This document shows, piece after piece, positions 1 through 6,185 of a stretch of 8,749 nucleotides of DNA (position 1 is its first letter; each line of letters starts with the position of its first letter). The translations under genes were made by a program, and so were the position numbers. This DNA comes from JADFNO01 sp965369945 (GTDB taxonomy: Bacteria > Planctomycetota > Phycisphaerae > Phycisphaerales > SM1A02): assembly GCA_965369945.1 (NCBI GenBank), contig CBDUST010000194.1, forward strand, positions 1 to 8,749. Direction: 5' to 3'. The notes beneath the pieces are model-generated. The model was not told where the DNA came from, made no database searches, and saw only the letters and a list, made by a program, of their open reading frames with translations.

Positions 1-2
1 CA

Positions 3-110
3 CTCGGTGCCGGAGCTTGGCAGGCACACTGGGTCTATTGGATCGCGCCGATCGTCGGTGCGGCCAGTGCGGCGATTCTCTATAAAATGGTCTTCAGCCT
101 CGAGAAGTAG
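3..110 (+). CDS. Aquaporin / MIP-family channel, C-terminal fragment
   Basis: Only the last 35 residues and a TAG stop (108-110) are in the window; the gene starts off the left edge. The reading frame from base 3 gives a stretch with HWVYWIAPIVGA, then AASAAILYKMVF and a short charged end. The pattern 'H-W-V-Y-W-x-x-P-x-x-G-A' followed by small residues and 'xxY' is typical of the last transmembrane helix of aquaporins and glycerol facilitators (MIP superfamily). These are inner-membrane channels for water or small neutral solutes. The NPA motifs and selectivity filter lie outside the window, so water versus glycerol specificity cannot be told. The last 17 bases overlap tail-to-tail with the 3' end of the Nudix gene on the other strand. 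The family call is an inference from one helix but the match is distinctive. Confidence 0.75.
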   Translation, partial: LGAGAWQAHWVYWIAPIVGAASAAILYKMVFSLEK

Positions 111-744
111 GCCAAAGCGGGATCATTGATCGCGCGATCGGCGAGAGATCATCCGGCAGTTCGTCGCGGCCGCACCAGCGAACCTCTGAATACTCCGGCG
201 TCGATTGCGCTTCACCCTGCGGATCGTTGAGTAAGTAGATCAACTCCCAAGTACGAGCAGTCGGATCGCACATGACAGCAATCGGCGTCGGCCGGCTTTG
301 CGTCGTGAGACCCGTCTCCTCGGATAGTTCGGACACGATCACTTCGGCAGGCGACTTGCCCGGCTCGACCACGCCGCCCGGTGCGAACTCCCATAGCTCC
401 GGATACACGCCCACGTTCCGTGAACGTCGGCCGATCAATGCTTGGCGCCCGCGCATCGTGATACCCTTGACGCCCAGTCCCATCACGCCAAGATCGAAAT
501 CTTCCGTTTGGACCGCGTAGAAGCGATACGCGCATTCGATGATGTGAAGAACGGCGCCGCCGCAACCGTTGCGATTGACGCCGAGCACGTTGTAGGCCCA
601 GCCATCAAAGCATGAGGGATTGGAATCACGTACCGCATCCCAACGGCGATCAACTTCGTCCATGACATCGCCTGACGGTACGAATAGCCCCTCTTGCACG
701 TGCAGGACGGCGGGGCGACGAAGATGAATACAGCGGGACGGCAT
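94..744 (-). CDS. Nudix hydrolase (NUDT22-like layout) with altered Nudix box
   Basis: Codes for 216 residues. Nudix enzymes cleave nucleoside diphosphates linked to another group (X) using Mg2+ held by the Nudix box. The box is at residues 124-146 and reads G-VVEPG-K-SPAEVIV-S-E-L-S-E-E-T-G-L. The catalytic helix E139 and E142-E143 and the closing T-G-L are intact. Two consensus positions differ: the first box Glu is Lys130 and the box Arg is Ser138. The N-terminal part (about residues 28-100, with 'VDRRWDA', 'SNPSCFDG') resembles the accessory beta domain of NUDT22/UDP-sugar-type Nudix proteins; this is a family impression, not a proof. The ATG at 742-744 gives the longest frame, but no good Shine-Dalgarno sequence precedes it, and M28 is an alternative start. 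A TACAAT lies about 10 bases upstream of the ATG. A REP element lies 30 bp upstream. Cytoplasmic; no signal peptide. Substrate unknown. Confidence 0.85.
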   Translation of the reverse strand: MPSRCIHLRRPAVLHVQEGLFVPSGDVMDEVDRRWDAVRDSNPSCFDGWAYNVLGVNRNGCGGAVLHIIECAYRFYAVQTEDFDLGVMGLGVKGITMRGRQALIGRRSRNVGVYPELWEFAPGGVVEPGKSPAEVIVSELSEETGLTTQSRPTPIAVMCDPTARTWELIYLLNDPQGEAQSTPEYSEVRWCGRDELPDDLSPIARSMIPLWPTSRG

Positions 745-774
745 GTGGTGGGATTGTAGGGTCTAGAGTATGCC

Positions 775-801
775 AAGAAACTGGTCACTGAAGTGACCAG
801 T
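775..801 (+). repeat. REP-like palindrome, copy 1 (head AAGAA + hairpin)
   Basis: A perfect 10-bp inverted repeat, arms ACTGGTCACT (780-789) and AGTGACCAGT (792-801), with the two-base centre GA. It is preceded by a purine head AAGAA (775-779). The same unit occurs, in opposite orientation, at 848-873 and 1475-1502, around the RAYT gene. The head-plus-hairpin layout matches REP sequences, where a short 5' tetranucleotide sits at the foot of an imperfect palindrome. Here the head is AAGA-like rather than the GTAG known from gammaproteobacteria. Confidence 0.75.
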
Positions 802-822
802 CCTCGGGGAAACGAGTATGAT
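793..822 (+). promoter_or_regulatory. Candidate promoter for the RAYT gene, overlapping REP copy 1
   Basis: A -10-like TATGAT (817-822, one mismatch to TATAAT) has a -35-like GTGACC (793-798, four of six bases of TTGACA) 18 bp upstream. The -35 candidate is inside the right arm of the REP palindrome. If real, transcription would start near 829 and the second REP hairpin would lie in the 5' leader of the RAYT mRNA. Consensus matching only; promoters of this lineage may differ. Confidence 0.3.
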
Positions 823-847
823 GGATCGAGTACAACGCTTTTGAGGC

Positions 848-873
848 CTGGTTACTTCAGTAACCAGTTCTTC
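848..873 (-). repeat. REP-like palindrome, copy 2 (inverted, just before the RAYT start)
   Basis: Perfect 9-bp inverted repeat, arms CTGGTTACT (848-856) and AGTAACCAG (859-867), centre TC on the + strand. It is followed on + by TTCTTC (868-873), which reads GAAGAA on the - strand, so the head lies 5' of the hairpin in the - orientation. The arm change C to T at one position is matched by G to A in the other arm, a compensatory change that keeps the stem intact. Copies 1 and 2 face each other about 46 bp apart, like a BIME pair. The element ends 17 bp before the RAYT ATG. Confidence 0.75.
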
Positions 874-890
874 AGGCGCTGGAATGCGAC

Positions 891-1469
891 ATGACCTGGA
901 CCCGCAAGAGCTCTTCTTCGTCTGTGAAAGTCTACCAAGGACGCCACAGATTTGAACATTGGTATCGCGACAACCAAGTGTATTTCATCACCGCACGCTG
1001 CCGGGCGCGTTACGCCGCATTTGATTCGGATCCAGCCAAGGAAATATTTTGGGACCGCTTTACGCACTATACAAAGCAGGCCAACTTTACGCCTTGGGTT
1101 GTGTCATTACTTGATAATCACTACCACATTCTCGGATACTGTAACGTTGGTGAGACGCTCGGTCCGATGATGCGGCAGATCCATGGTTCCGTCGCGAAGC
1201 TCGTCAATGATCTACTTGAGGAGCGCCGAGTGCCGTTCTGGGTCGATGCGGGTCATCGTAATTACTTCGACGGCTGTATCCGCGATGAACGACAATGTCG
1301 TCGCGCATATCGATATGTTCTTCGCCAGAGCGTTCGGCACGGCATCTGTGATGACTGGCGAGACTACGCCCATACACGCGTATACATCGAGTTGGATCGA
1401 GGTGTGAAGCGATCCATTGAATTGGGAGCATTCTTGGAAGGCGTACCCTATAAACGGTATGGTCAGTGA
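891..1469 (+). CDS. REP-associated tyrosine transposase (RAYT), IS200-like Y1 family
   Basis: 192 residues, a normal size for RAYTs. These are single-strand DNA nucleases related to IS200/IS605 TnpA. They cut REP hairpins with a tyrosine nucleophile and an HUH metal site, and are thought to spread REP elements. The HUH site is H77-Y78-H79 in DNHYHIL. The likely nucleophile is Y142 in YRYVLRQSV, where the usual 'Y-I-x-x-N-P-V-x-A-G-L' motif is changed to Y-V-L-R-Q-S-V-R-H-G-I. N-terminal features 'RHRFEHWYRDNQVYFITARC' give the first beta strand of the Y1 fold. Three copies of one REP palindrome surround the gene, strong context support. There is only a weak GGA (881-883) as ribosome binding site. 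The gene appears intact. It is not an IS in the classic sense: no left or right ends with target duplication were seen beyond the REPs. Confidence 0.88.
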   Translation: MTWTRKSSSSSVKVYQGRHRFEHWYRDNQVYFITARCRARYAAFDSDPAKEIFWDRFTHYTKQANFTPWVVSLLDNHYHILGYCNVGETLGPMMRQIHGSVAKLVNDLLEERRVPFWVDAGHRNYFDGCIRDERQCRRAYRYVLRQSVRHGICDDWRDYAHTRVYIELDRGVKRSIELGAFLEGVPYKRYGQ

Positions 1470-1474
1470 AGAGG

Positions 1475-1502
1475 CGTGGTCACTTCAGTGACCACGTCTT
1501 CG
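1475..1502 (-). repeat. REP-like palindrome, copy 3 (downstream of RAYT)
   Basis: Perfect 10-bp inverted repeat, arms CGTGGTCACT (1475-1484) and AGTGACCACG (1487-1496), centre TC, followed by TCTTCG (1497-1502), which is CGAAGA on the - strand. Same orientation as copy 2. It starts 5 bp after the RAYT stop and ends 13 bp before the Shine-Dalgarno of the next gene. The strong hairpin could also attenuate read-through, although no T-tract follows. Confidence 0.75.
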
Positions 1503-1515
1503 ATCTACGATCAAC

Positions 1516-1520
1516 GGAGG
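1516..1520 (+). promoter_or_regulatory. Shine-Dalgarno GGAGG deciding the GTG start at 1528
   Basis: GGAGG lies 7 bases before GTG (1528-1530). It supports this rare start codon, which also places the Tat signal at the very N terminus. Confidence 0.75.
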
Positions 1521-1527
1521 TACTCAA

Positions 1528-2628
1528 GTGCCACATTCACGACGCACATTTCTAGGTCGTTCGATCGCCGTAACCGGGGCGCTCGCTCTCGGACCTCTTG
1601 TGTCTGACATGCTCGCTGCGGCCAAATCGGCCTATCGAACAAAAAACCTTCGCATTCTGATCCTCGGCGGAACGGGATTCATTGGTCCATGTGTTGTGCG
1701 TCATGCGATGCAGCGCGGCCACACCGTCACGCTGTTTAATCGCGGCCGAACCAATACCCATCTGTTTCCAGAACTTGAGAAGCTCGTCGGCGATCGTGAT
1801 GGACAGCTTGATGCGCTCAAGAACCGAACCTGGGACGTCGTGCTGGACAACACCGGCTATGTTCCCCGCCATGTTCTCGATTCGGCGCAGCTTCTGAAGG
1901 GTTCCGTCGGACGGTACTTGTTCACCTCGACACGACAAGTGTTCGCCGATTTCCGAGCCCCCAACAAAAAGGAAGATGCGCCCAAGGAGAACGCAGGCCA
2001 ATCCTATGGCGCATTGAAGGTGTTGTGTGAACAAGCAGTGAACGATGTCTACGGTGAGCTTGCGACCATCGTCCGCCCCACTGCCGTCGCCGGGCCCAAT
2101 GATCGATCGGATCGCTTTACCTACTGGCCCGTGCGGATCAACCAAGGTGGAGAAGTCTTATCACCGGGGAACTTTACTGATCCGATTCAATATATCGACG
2201 TGCGCGACCTGGCGGAGTTCATGATCCATCTGCTCGAAGCTGACACCCCCGGAAGTTTCAACGCGGCGGGCCCGGAGGCGGATCTATCCATCGCTGAGTT
2301 TCTGTATGGTTGCCGTGCGATCACTTCAGCCAACGTGCGCTTTACTTGGGTGCATGCTGATTTTCTGACCGAGCAAAACGTTCGGCCGCGGCGAGACATG
2401 CCGCTTTGGACTTCACCGAAGAAAGAAGGCGAGACGCGAAGCCCCGTCAACCGCGATAAGGCGGTTGCTAATGGTTTGAAGTTTCGGCCGCTGGCGGTCA
2501 CTGCGCGCGATACGTTGGATTGGTACTTGTCGAAGCCCCAGGATCAGCGATCATTACGTACGGGACTCTCACCGCAGCGTGAGGCGGAAGTGCTGGCAGC
2601 GTGGCACGCGCGTCAGCGAAGCCGCTAG
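1528..2628 (+). CDS. Tat-signal NAD(P)-dependent epimerase/dehydratase-fold protein (extended/atypical SDR)
   Basis: 366 residues from a GTG start. The N terminus has a twin-arginine signal, S-R-R-T-F-L-G at residues 4-10, then a hydrophobic stretch (about 13-31) ending near LAAAKSA, so the folded protein is probably exported. A Rossmann fold follows: 'LRILILGGTGFIG' with the dinucleotide-binding G-G-T-G-F-I-G at 47-53, and an arginine pair 'FNRGRTN' at about 70-76 that suggests room for NADP. The catalytic pair Y160-x-x-x-K164 is in SYGALK; T134 in 'LFTSTRQVF' marks the Ser/Thr region. 'VRPTAVAGPND' and 'YIDVRDLAEF' are usual epimerase-family motifs. The substrate is unknown; relatives include sugar-nucleotide epimerases and isoflavone-reductase-like proteins, and Tat-tagged versions are seen in planctomycetes. 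It could also be tethered to the membrane by an uncleaved signal. It ends on TAG inside CTAG (2625-2628), which also holds the stop of the convergent ALDH gene. Confidence 0.85.
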   Translation: MPHSRRTFLGRSIAVTGALALGPLVSDMLAAAKSAYRTKNLRILILGGTGFIGPCVVRHAMQRGHTVTLFNRGRTNTHLFPELEKLVGDRDGQLDALKNRTWDVVLDNTGYVPRHVLDSAQLLKGSVGRYLFTSTRQVFADFRAPNKKEDAPKENAGQSYGALKVLCEQAVNDVYGELATIVRPTAVAGPNDRSDRFTYWPVRINQGGEVLSPGNFTDPIQYIDVRDLAEFMIHLLEADTPGSFNAAGPEADLSIAEFLYGCRAITSANVRFTWVHADFLTEQNVRPRRDMPLWTSPKKEGETRSPVNRDKAVANGLKFRPLAVTARDTLDWYLSKPQDQRSLRTGLSPQREAEVLAAWHARQRSR

Positions 2629-4178
2629 CGACTTCCGAACTCGATCCCCTGGGCCAACGGCAAATCACTTCCCCAGTTGATGGTGCAGGTTTGGCGGCGC
2701 ATGTAGGCCTTCCACGAATCGGAGCCGGACTCGCGACCACCGCCGGTGTCTTTCTCGCCGCCGAATGCCCCGCCGATCTCAGCGCCGCTTGTGCCGATGT
2801 TGACATTGGCGATGCCACAGTCTGAGCCATCCACTGAAAGGAACCGTTCAGCCGACCTGACCGAGTTCGTGAAAATCGCTGAGCTCAGACCCTGATTCAC
2901 TTCGTTATGTAAGCCGAGTGCATCGTCCAGTTGATCAAACTCATATATATAAAGGATCGGCGCGAACGTCTCATCTCGGACGACCAGGGGATCAGTCCCG
3001 GCCGGGACGCGCACAATGGTCGGCTCAACGAAGTGGCCGGGGGCATCAACATATCGCTCGATACCATCAATGCCGCCGCAGAGAACGCTGCAACCTTCCG
3101 CTTCGGCTCGCAACAGCGCCGCGTGCATTTCATCCACCGCCCGTTGATTGATGAGCGGCCCCATCAGCGTCTTTGAATCCAGCGGGTCGCCAATCGTGAT
3201 CTGCTTGTACGCACTCACCAGACGATCGGTGAGCGAGTCGACGATCTCGCGATCGCAGATTAATCGGCGTGTCGTAGTACAGCGCTGTCCGGCGGTCCCT
3301 ACCGCACCAAACAAAACGCCGCGGACCGTGAGCTCCAAATCCGCATCAGGCATGACGATGATCGCGTTGTTTCCACCCAGCTCCAAAAGACATCGACCCA
3401 AGCGCTTGGCTACCGCCTGCCCCACCACGCGCCCCATGCGACAGGAGCCGGTGGCGCTGATCAACGGCAGGCGCCGATCGTTGATCATCGCGTCGCCGAC
3501 TTCGTCGTCAGACCCAATAATCAGCCCAAAGATGTCGGATGGATCGATCCCGCTGGGTTGAAACACATCCTGATCGCGCATCACCTCATGCACAAGTCGG
3601 GTCATTGCTACAGCAACGAGCGGCGATTGCAGGCTCGGTTTCCAGATCATCGCATCACCACAAACCGCAGCAAGCATGGCATTCCACGCCCACACCGCAG
3701 CGGGGAAATTGAACGCGCTGATGATGCCGATCGTCCCCAGCGGGTGCCACTGTTCGTACATCCGATGCTGCGGGCGCTCGGAGTGGATGGTGAGGCCGTA
3801 CAGTTGGCGCGATAGACCCACGGCGAAGTCCGCGATGTCGATACACTCCTGAATCTCGCCTTCGCCCTCAGCACGGATCTTGCCGGTTTCAGTGCCGACC
3901 AGCTCGCCAAGCGCTCGCTTGTGCTCGCGCATCGCATTCCCGATCAAACGAACGATCTCGCCGCGCCGCGGAGCTGGAAGGCGCCGCCAATGCGATTGAG
4001 CCTCGATCGCGCGCAGCACAACCGCATGGTATTCAGATATGGATTGCAGCTTGACGGCTGCGATAGGGTTTGATGTGGCTGGGTTCTGAGAGACGATACA
4101 TGAGCCGTCGACAGCGGACGGTTCAACAACGCGCGCATCTGCCAAGAGACCCGACTCGGAAATGAGTTGTGAAATCAT
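2625..4178 (-). CDS. ALDH7-family aldehyde dehydrogenase (antiquitin-type, likely aminoadipate-semialdehyde dehydrogenase)
   Basis: 517 residues, close to the usual length of about 500-510. It oxidises an aldehyde to the acid with NAD(P)+. All key positions are visible: oxyanion Asn157 in FNFP, cofactor Lys180 in WKPS, general base Glu266 in LLELGGNN, and catalytic Cys300 in GTAGQRCTTTRR. The C-terminal signature 'SGAEIGGAFGGEKDTGGGRE' followed by SGSDSWKAYMRRQ is characteristic of antiquitin (ALDH7A1; bacterial AmaB/Pcd). Those enzymes oxidise alpha-aminoadipate semialdehyde / piperideine-6-carboxylate in lysine breakdown. Family membership is seen directly; the exact substrate is inferred, since no other lysine-catabolic gene is nearby. 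The turn 'SATGSCRMGR' replaces the more common 'F-T-G-S-T-x-x-G' cofactor loop. Cytoplasmic. The start ATG at 4176-4178 has no clear Shine-Dalgarno; an inverted repeat lies 11 bp upstream. The convergent stop overlaps the neighbouring gene by four bases. Confidence 0.93.
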   Translation of the reverse strand: MISQLISESGLLADARVVEPSAVDGSCIVSQNPATSNPIAAVKLQSISEYHAVVLRAIEAQSHWRRLPAPRRGEIVRLIGNAMREHKRALGELVGTETGKIRAEGEGEIQECIDIADFAVGLSRQLYGLTIHSERPQHRMYEQWHPLGTIGIISAFNFPAAVWAWNAMLAAVCGDAMIWKPSLQSPLVAVAMTRLVHEVMRDQDVFQPSGIDPSDIFGLIIGSDDEVGDAMINDRRLPLISATGSCRMGRVVGQAVAKRLGRCLLELGGNNAIIVMPDADLELTVRGVLFGAVGTAGQRCTTTRRLICDREIVDSLTDRLVSAYKQITIGDPLDSKTLMGPLINQRAVDEMHAALLRAEAEGCSVLCGGIDGIERYVDAPGHFVEPTIVRVPAGTDPLVVRDETFAPILYIYEFDQLDDALGLHNEVNQGLSSAIFTNSVRSAERFLSVDGSDCGIANVNIGTSGAEIGGAFGGEKDTGGGRESGSDSWKAYMRRQTCTINWGSDLPLAQGIEFGSR

Positions 4179-4189
4179 GCCCGTAGCAT

Positions 4190-4203
4190 AGTCTTACAAG
4201 ACT
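4190..4203. promoter_or_regulatory. Short inverted repeat before the ALDH gene, possible operator
   Basis: AGTCTT (4190-4195) and AAGACT (4198-4203) are perfect arms with a two-base centre. The repeat lies 11 bp upstream of the ALDH start codon, where a repressor site or a leader hairpin could act. No -10/-35 pair with correct spacing is convincing here. Confidence 0.3.
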
Positions 4204-4265
4204 GATTCGTGTTGAACTGCGCAAGGCCATAGGAGGCTCCGGCACAGAACCGGCGCAAAGCAACA

Positions 4266-4287
4266 GCCGGGGCGTGGAAACCCCGGC
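4266..4287 (-). terminator. Hairpin after fibro-slime gene A, likely terminator
   Basis: Perfect 7-bp GC-only stem, GCCGGGG (4266-4272) and CCCCGGC (4281-4287), 8-base loop. On the - strand it is followed by TGTTGCTTTG, a loose T-rich run, as expected for termination of the gene ending at 4351 before the ALDH gene begins. The run of T is poor, so efficiency is uncertain. Confidence 0.4.
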
Positions 4288-4350
4288 CGTTACGCTCGAA
4301 GGAAAAGTGCTGGCGCTGTAGAGGAAAGTCCGTACAGAACACAGGTCAGA

Positions 4351-5880
4351 TCAATCAAAGCCCGCGTTGACCGTCGCAGGATTGGTTCCGATCAAAGGAA
4401 CGTTGGTTCGAACACGGAAGACCGCCTGCGTCGGATTGCGTTGCGCGTAGAAAAAGTGCATCGTGTAGGTCTGACCGTCCACTAAGTTCAGCCGGTCCAA
4501 TTCTACATGCTGGTCGGTGCCCGGAATGATCCCGCCCAAGTCGATCGCGAGATCCCGGTCGACGAACAGCCATGCATCGTCGCTCCCCATGAACTCAAAG
4601 AACTGGCCGCCACACGCCGCATACGTGAATTCCGCTGTGAATGTGAACGTGAAGTAGTTGTTGTGCGCATCGCCCTCGTTGCCAAAGAGCTGGCCGTCGA
4701 CCGGATAGAACTCGTTGGATAAGAACTCGTATACACCCGCGCCGTTGCGCACAAGATCGATCGTATGGGGGATCGACAGATTCGTGCCCATGACATCGGC
4801 ATACCATTCACCAAATGAGGCAACGGAGTTGATTCCGCCGGCGCTGTCAATACCCGCTGGTCCCTTGGTGTCGTTGAGCTGAACACCGCAGGCATCAAAC
4901 GGCATCGACTCGTCAAGGTGGAACCCGCCACCGTTGGCCACAGTGAGTGTTTGACCCGTGTAGTTGCCGTAGAAGTTCGAACCGTCTTCGATCAGCATCC
5001 CGGCATTGGGCGCAATAATCGTGCCATACACTTGAGCAAGGTCGGCGATCCGTATGTCGGTGTTCCCCAGGTGATAGATCGTAAACACACTGGGATCCCA
5101 GGTGTCCGCGTTCACCGTCGAATCCGAGAATGACACGATCCCTGTCGTGTAGAGCGTAAGCGATGAATTGGGCTGGAACTCGATAGCCGCGCCGTCGGCC
5201 ATCTCAAAGCGCGTCTCACACAAGATCCTGATATTGCCAATGATTCGAAGTGTGTGGGAGTCACGGACACGCAGCTGATTACAATGAATGTCCGCGTTGA
5301 GGTTAGTCGTGGTGGGCCCTGTGTAGAGGAGGTTCGCTTGAGTAGGCAAGTCTTCAAGATCAGGGGGCACCGTAATGACAGGCATCTCAGCGCCAACATA
5401 GAAGTCCGGCGCGGGTCCGACATTCCCTCCGCCATACGGGCCGACGTCGGAGTCCCAAGTATCGACGGTGGCAGCGCCGCCGATCGTGGGCGCACTGGCC
5501 AGCAACACCATGCCGTTTCCGCCAGCCCACAGGTGCGGTGCGATCGGACGGGCGCTACCGTCGCGCCACTGGGAGTCAACTCGAAATCCCATTCCGCGGA
5601 ACGCCGGCTTATCGCCTGCGCCGATGTCGAGGCCGACAAGCAGCGCGTAGTGACCGTACCCGCCAGAGGGAACCACATTGAAGTCAACGTGATCTCGCTG
5701 GAAGTCCCGCAGGTTACCAGTTATTTGGATAACATCAGGCGGAGGCGCCTGCATTGCCCCAACTGCCAACGGTTGAGCGAGTAGGACGGCGATGACACTG
5801 GTCGCTCCCAACCCAAGCCATGTCATTAAGTTGAGGATTCTCCGACCGGTCCTCGCGTATCGATGCGTACATTCGTGCAT
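4351..5880 (-). CDS. Secreted fibro-slime protein A with inserted beta-solenoid-like domain
   Basis: 509 residues from the ATG at 5878-5880. That start is chosen over the one at 5917-5919 because AGGGGAGA (5888-5895) sits 7 bases upstream. The N terminus is basic with a hydrophobic run (about 16-42, ending VGAMQA): a signal peptide. Layout: fibro-slime N half (about 52-117, 'GNLRDFQRDHVDF', 'GYGHYALLVG'); an insertion (about 118-350) with 'DSDVGPYGGGNVG', many short repeating strands, and 'GTIIAPNAGMLIEDGSNFYG' then 'GGGFHLDE', resembling the DUF7305-type solenoid of pilus-associated proteins; then the C half (about 351-492) with 'EFYPVDGQLFGNEG', 'NNYFTFTFTAEFTY' and the acidic core G-S-D-D-A-W-L-F-V-D...D-L-G-G at 432-450. 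It ends NAGFD. Cysteines 200, 221, 331 and 423 match protein B. Core changes: GDDD to GSDD, AERH to AQRN. Probably a secreted or surface adhesin; ligand unknown. The domain family is named from Dictyostelium and Fibrobacter slime/adhesion proteins. Confidence 0.85.
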   Translation of the reverse strand: MHECTHRYARTGRRILNLMTWLGLGATSVIAVLLAQPLAVGAMQAPPPDVIQITGNLRDFQRDHVDFNVVPSGGYGHYALLVGLDIGAGDKPAFRGMGFRVDSQWRDGSARPIAPHLWAGGNGMVLLASAPTIGGAATVDTWDSDVGPYGGGNVGPAPDFYVGAEMPVITVPPDLEDLPTQANLLYTGPTTTNLNADIHCNQLRVRDSHTLRIIGNIRILCETRFEMADGAAIEFQPNSSLTLYTTGIVSFSDSTVNADTWDPSVFTIYHLGNTDIRIADLAQVYGTIIAPNAGMLIEDGSNFYGNYTGQTLTVANGGGFHLDESMPFDACGVQLNDTKGPAGIDSAGGINSVASFGEWYADVMGTNLSIPHTIDLVRNGAGVYEFLSNEFYPVDGQLFGNEGDAHNNYFTFTFTAEFTYAACGGQFFEFMGSDDAWLFVDRDLAIDLGGIIPGTDQHVELDRLNLVDGQTYTMHFFYAQRNPTQAVFRVRTNVPLIGTNPATVNAGFD

Positions 5881-5887
5881 TGCGATA

Positions 5888-5895
5888 TCTCCCCT
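5888..5895 (-). promoter_or_regulatory. Shine-Dalgarno AGGGGAGA of gene A
   Basis: On the - strand AGGGGAGA is followed by seven bases and then the ATG at 5880. This favours that start over the in-frame ATG 39 bases upstream, which would put a polar extension before the signal peptide. Confidence 0.7.
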
Positions 5896-5975
5896 ACATG
5901 TGACCGGACCTTCGGGCACGGCCGTTGGCCAAAACGTACAATTCGCCGGAGCGATCCCAAACGCCGGTCACGCCA

Positions 5976-5996
5976 AAACAACCGTGCGGGTTGTTT
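5976..5996. promoter_or_regulatory. Inverted repeat upstream of gene A
   Basis: AAACAACC (5976-5983) and GGTTGTTT (5989-5996), a perfect 8-bp inverted repeat around a 5-base centre, about 95 bp before the start of gene A. The size fits an operator for a dimeric regulator. On either strand it is followed by a few T residues, so a weak terminator is the alternative. Confidence 0.35.
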
Positions 5997-6067
5997 GTGT
6001 GCGATAGGCTGCTGGGATCGTTTGTGCGGGTCGGGCTGCGGTGGCAATCTGCGTCGATCGATGCGAT

Positions 6068-6104
6068 ACGGCCCGAGCACCGAGCTCGGGCCGTCGCAGC
6101 AAAC
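6068..6104 (-). repeat. GC-rich hairpin repeat after gene B (copy 1 of 2)
   Basis: Perfect 11-bp stem, ACGGCCCGAGC (6068-6078) and GCTCGGGCCGT (6084-6094), loop ACCGA. On the - strand it is preceded by TTTGCTGCG, and the same flank plus stem occurs after gene C (7935-7970). It lies about 90 bp after the stop of gene B. No T-tract follows on either strand, so a classical intrinsic terminator is unlikely; it may stabilise mRNA 3' ends or be a repeat element. Confidence 0.6.
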
Positions 6105-6185
6105 ATGCAGGAGGGTTCCTGATAGACGGGCGTTGTGCCGATTCGGGACGTCCTGCTCGATCCCGACGACAAGCCCTGTGTCGAT

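Larger units (their letters stand above)
5881..6185. other. Spacer between fibro-slime genes B and A
   Basis: 305 bases without a convincing gene. It holds, in transcription order, the hairpin repeat at 6058-6104, the inverted repeat at 5976-5996 and the ribosome binding site of gene A. Short open frames here have no ribosome binding site and no recognisable product. The length suggests gene A has its own promoter; I could not pick a -10/-35 pair. Confidence 0.6.

Noticed and set aside
1552..2145. Long open frame opposite the Tat-SDR gene
   Set aside because: Antisense shadow of a well-supported gene; no recognisable domain.
3148..3561. Open frame on + opposite the ALDH gene
   Set aside because: Shadow of the ALDH coding strand, with no domain.
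4220..4350. RNase P RNA gene
   Set aside because: Only short look-alike strings, in the wrong order, and the region is far too short; kept only as a weak finding.
5112..5687. Open frame on - within gene A, other frame
   Set aside because: Ser/Arg-rich shadow typical of a +1 frame in GC-rich DNA; no homology features.
5881..5919. Upstream ATG of gene A
   Set aside because: The Shine-Dalgarno sequence lies within this stretch and serves the ATG at 5880.
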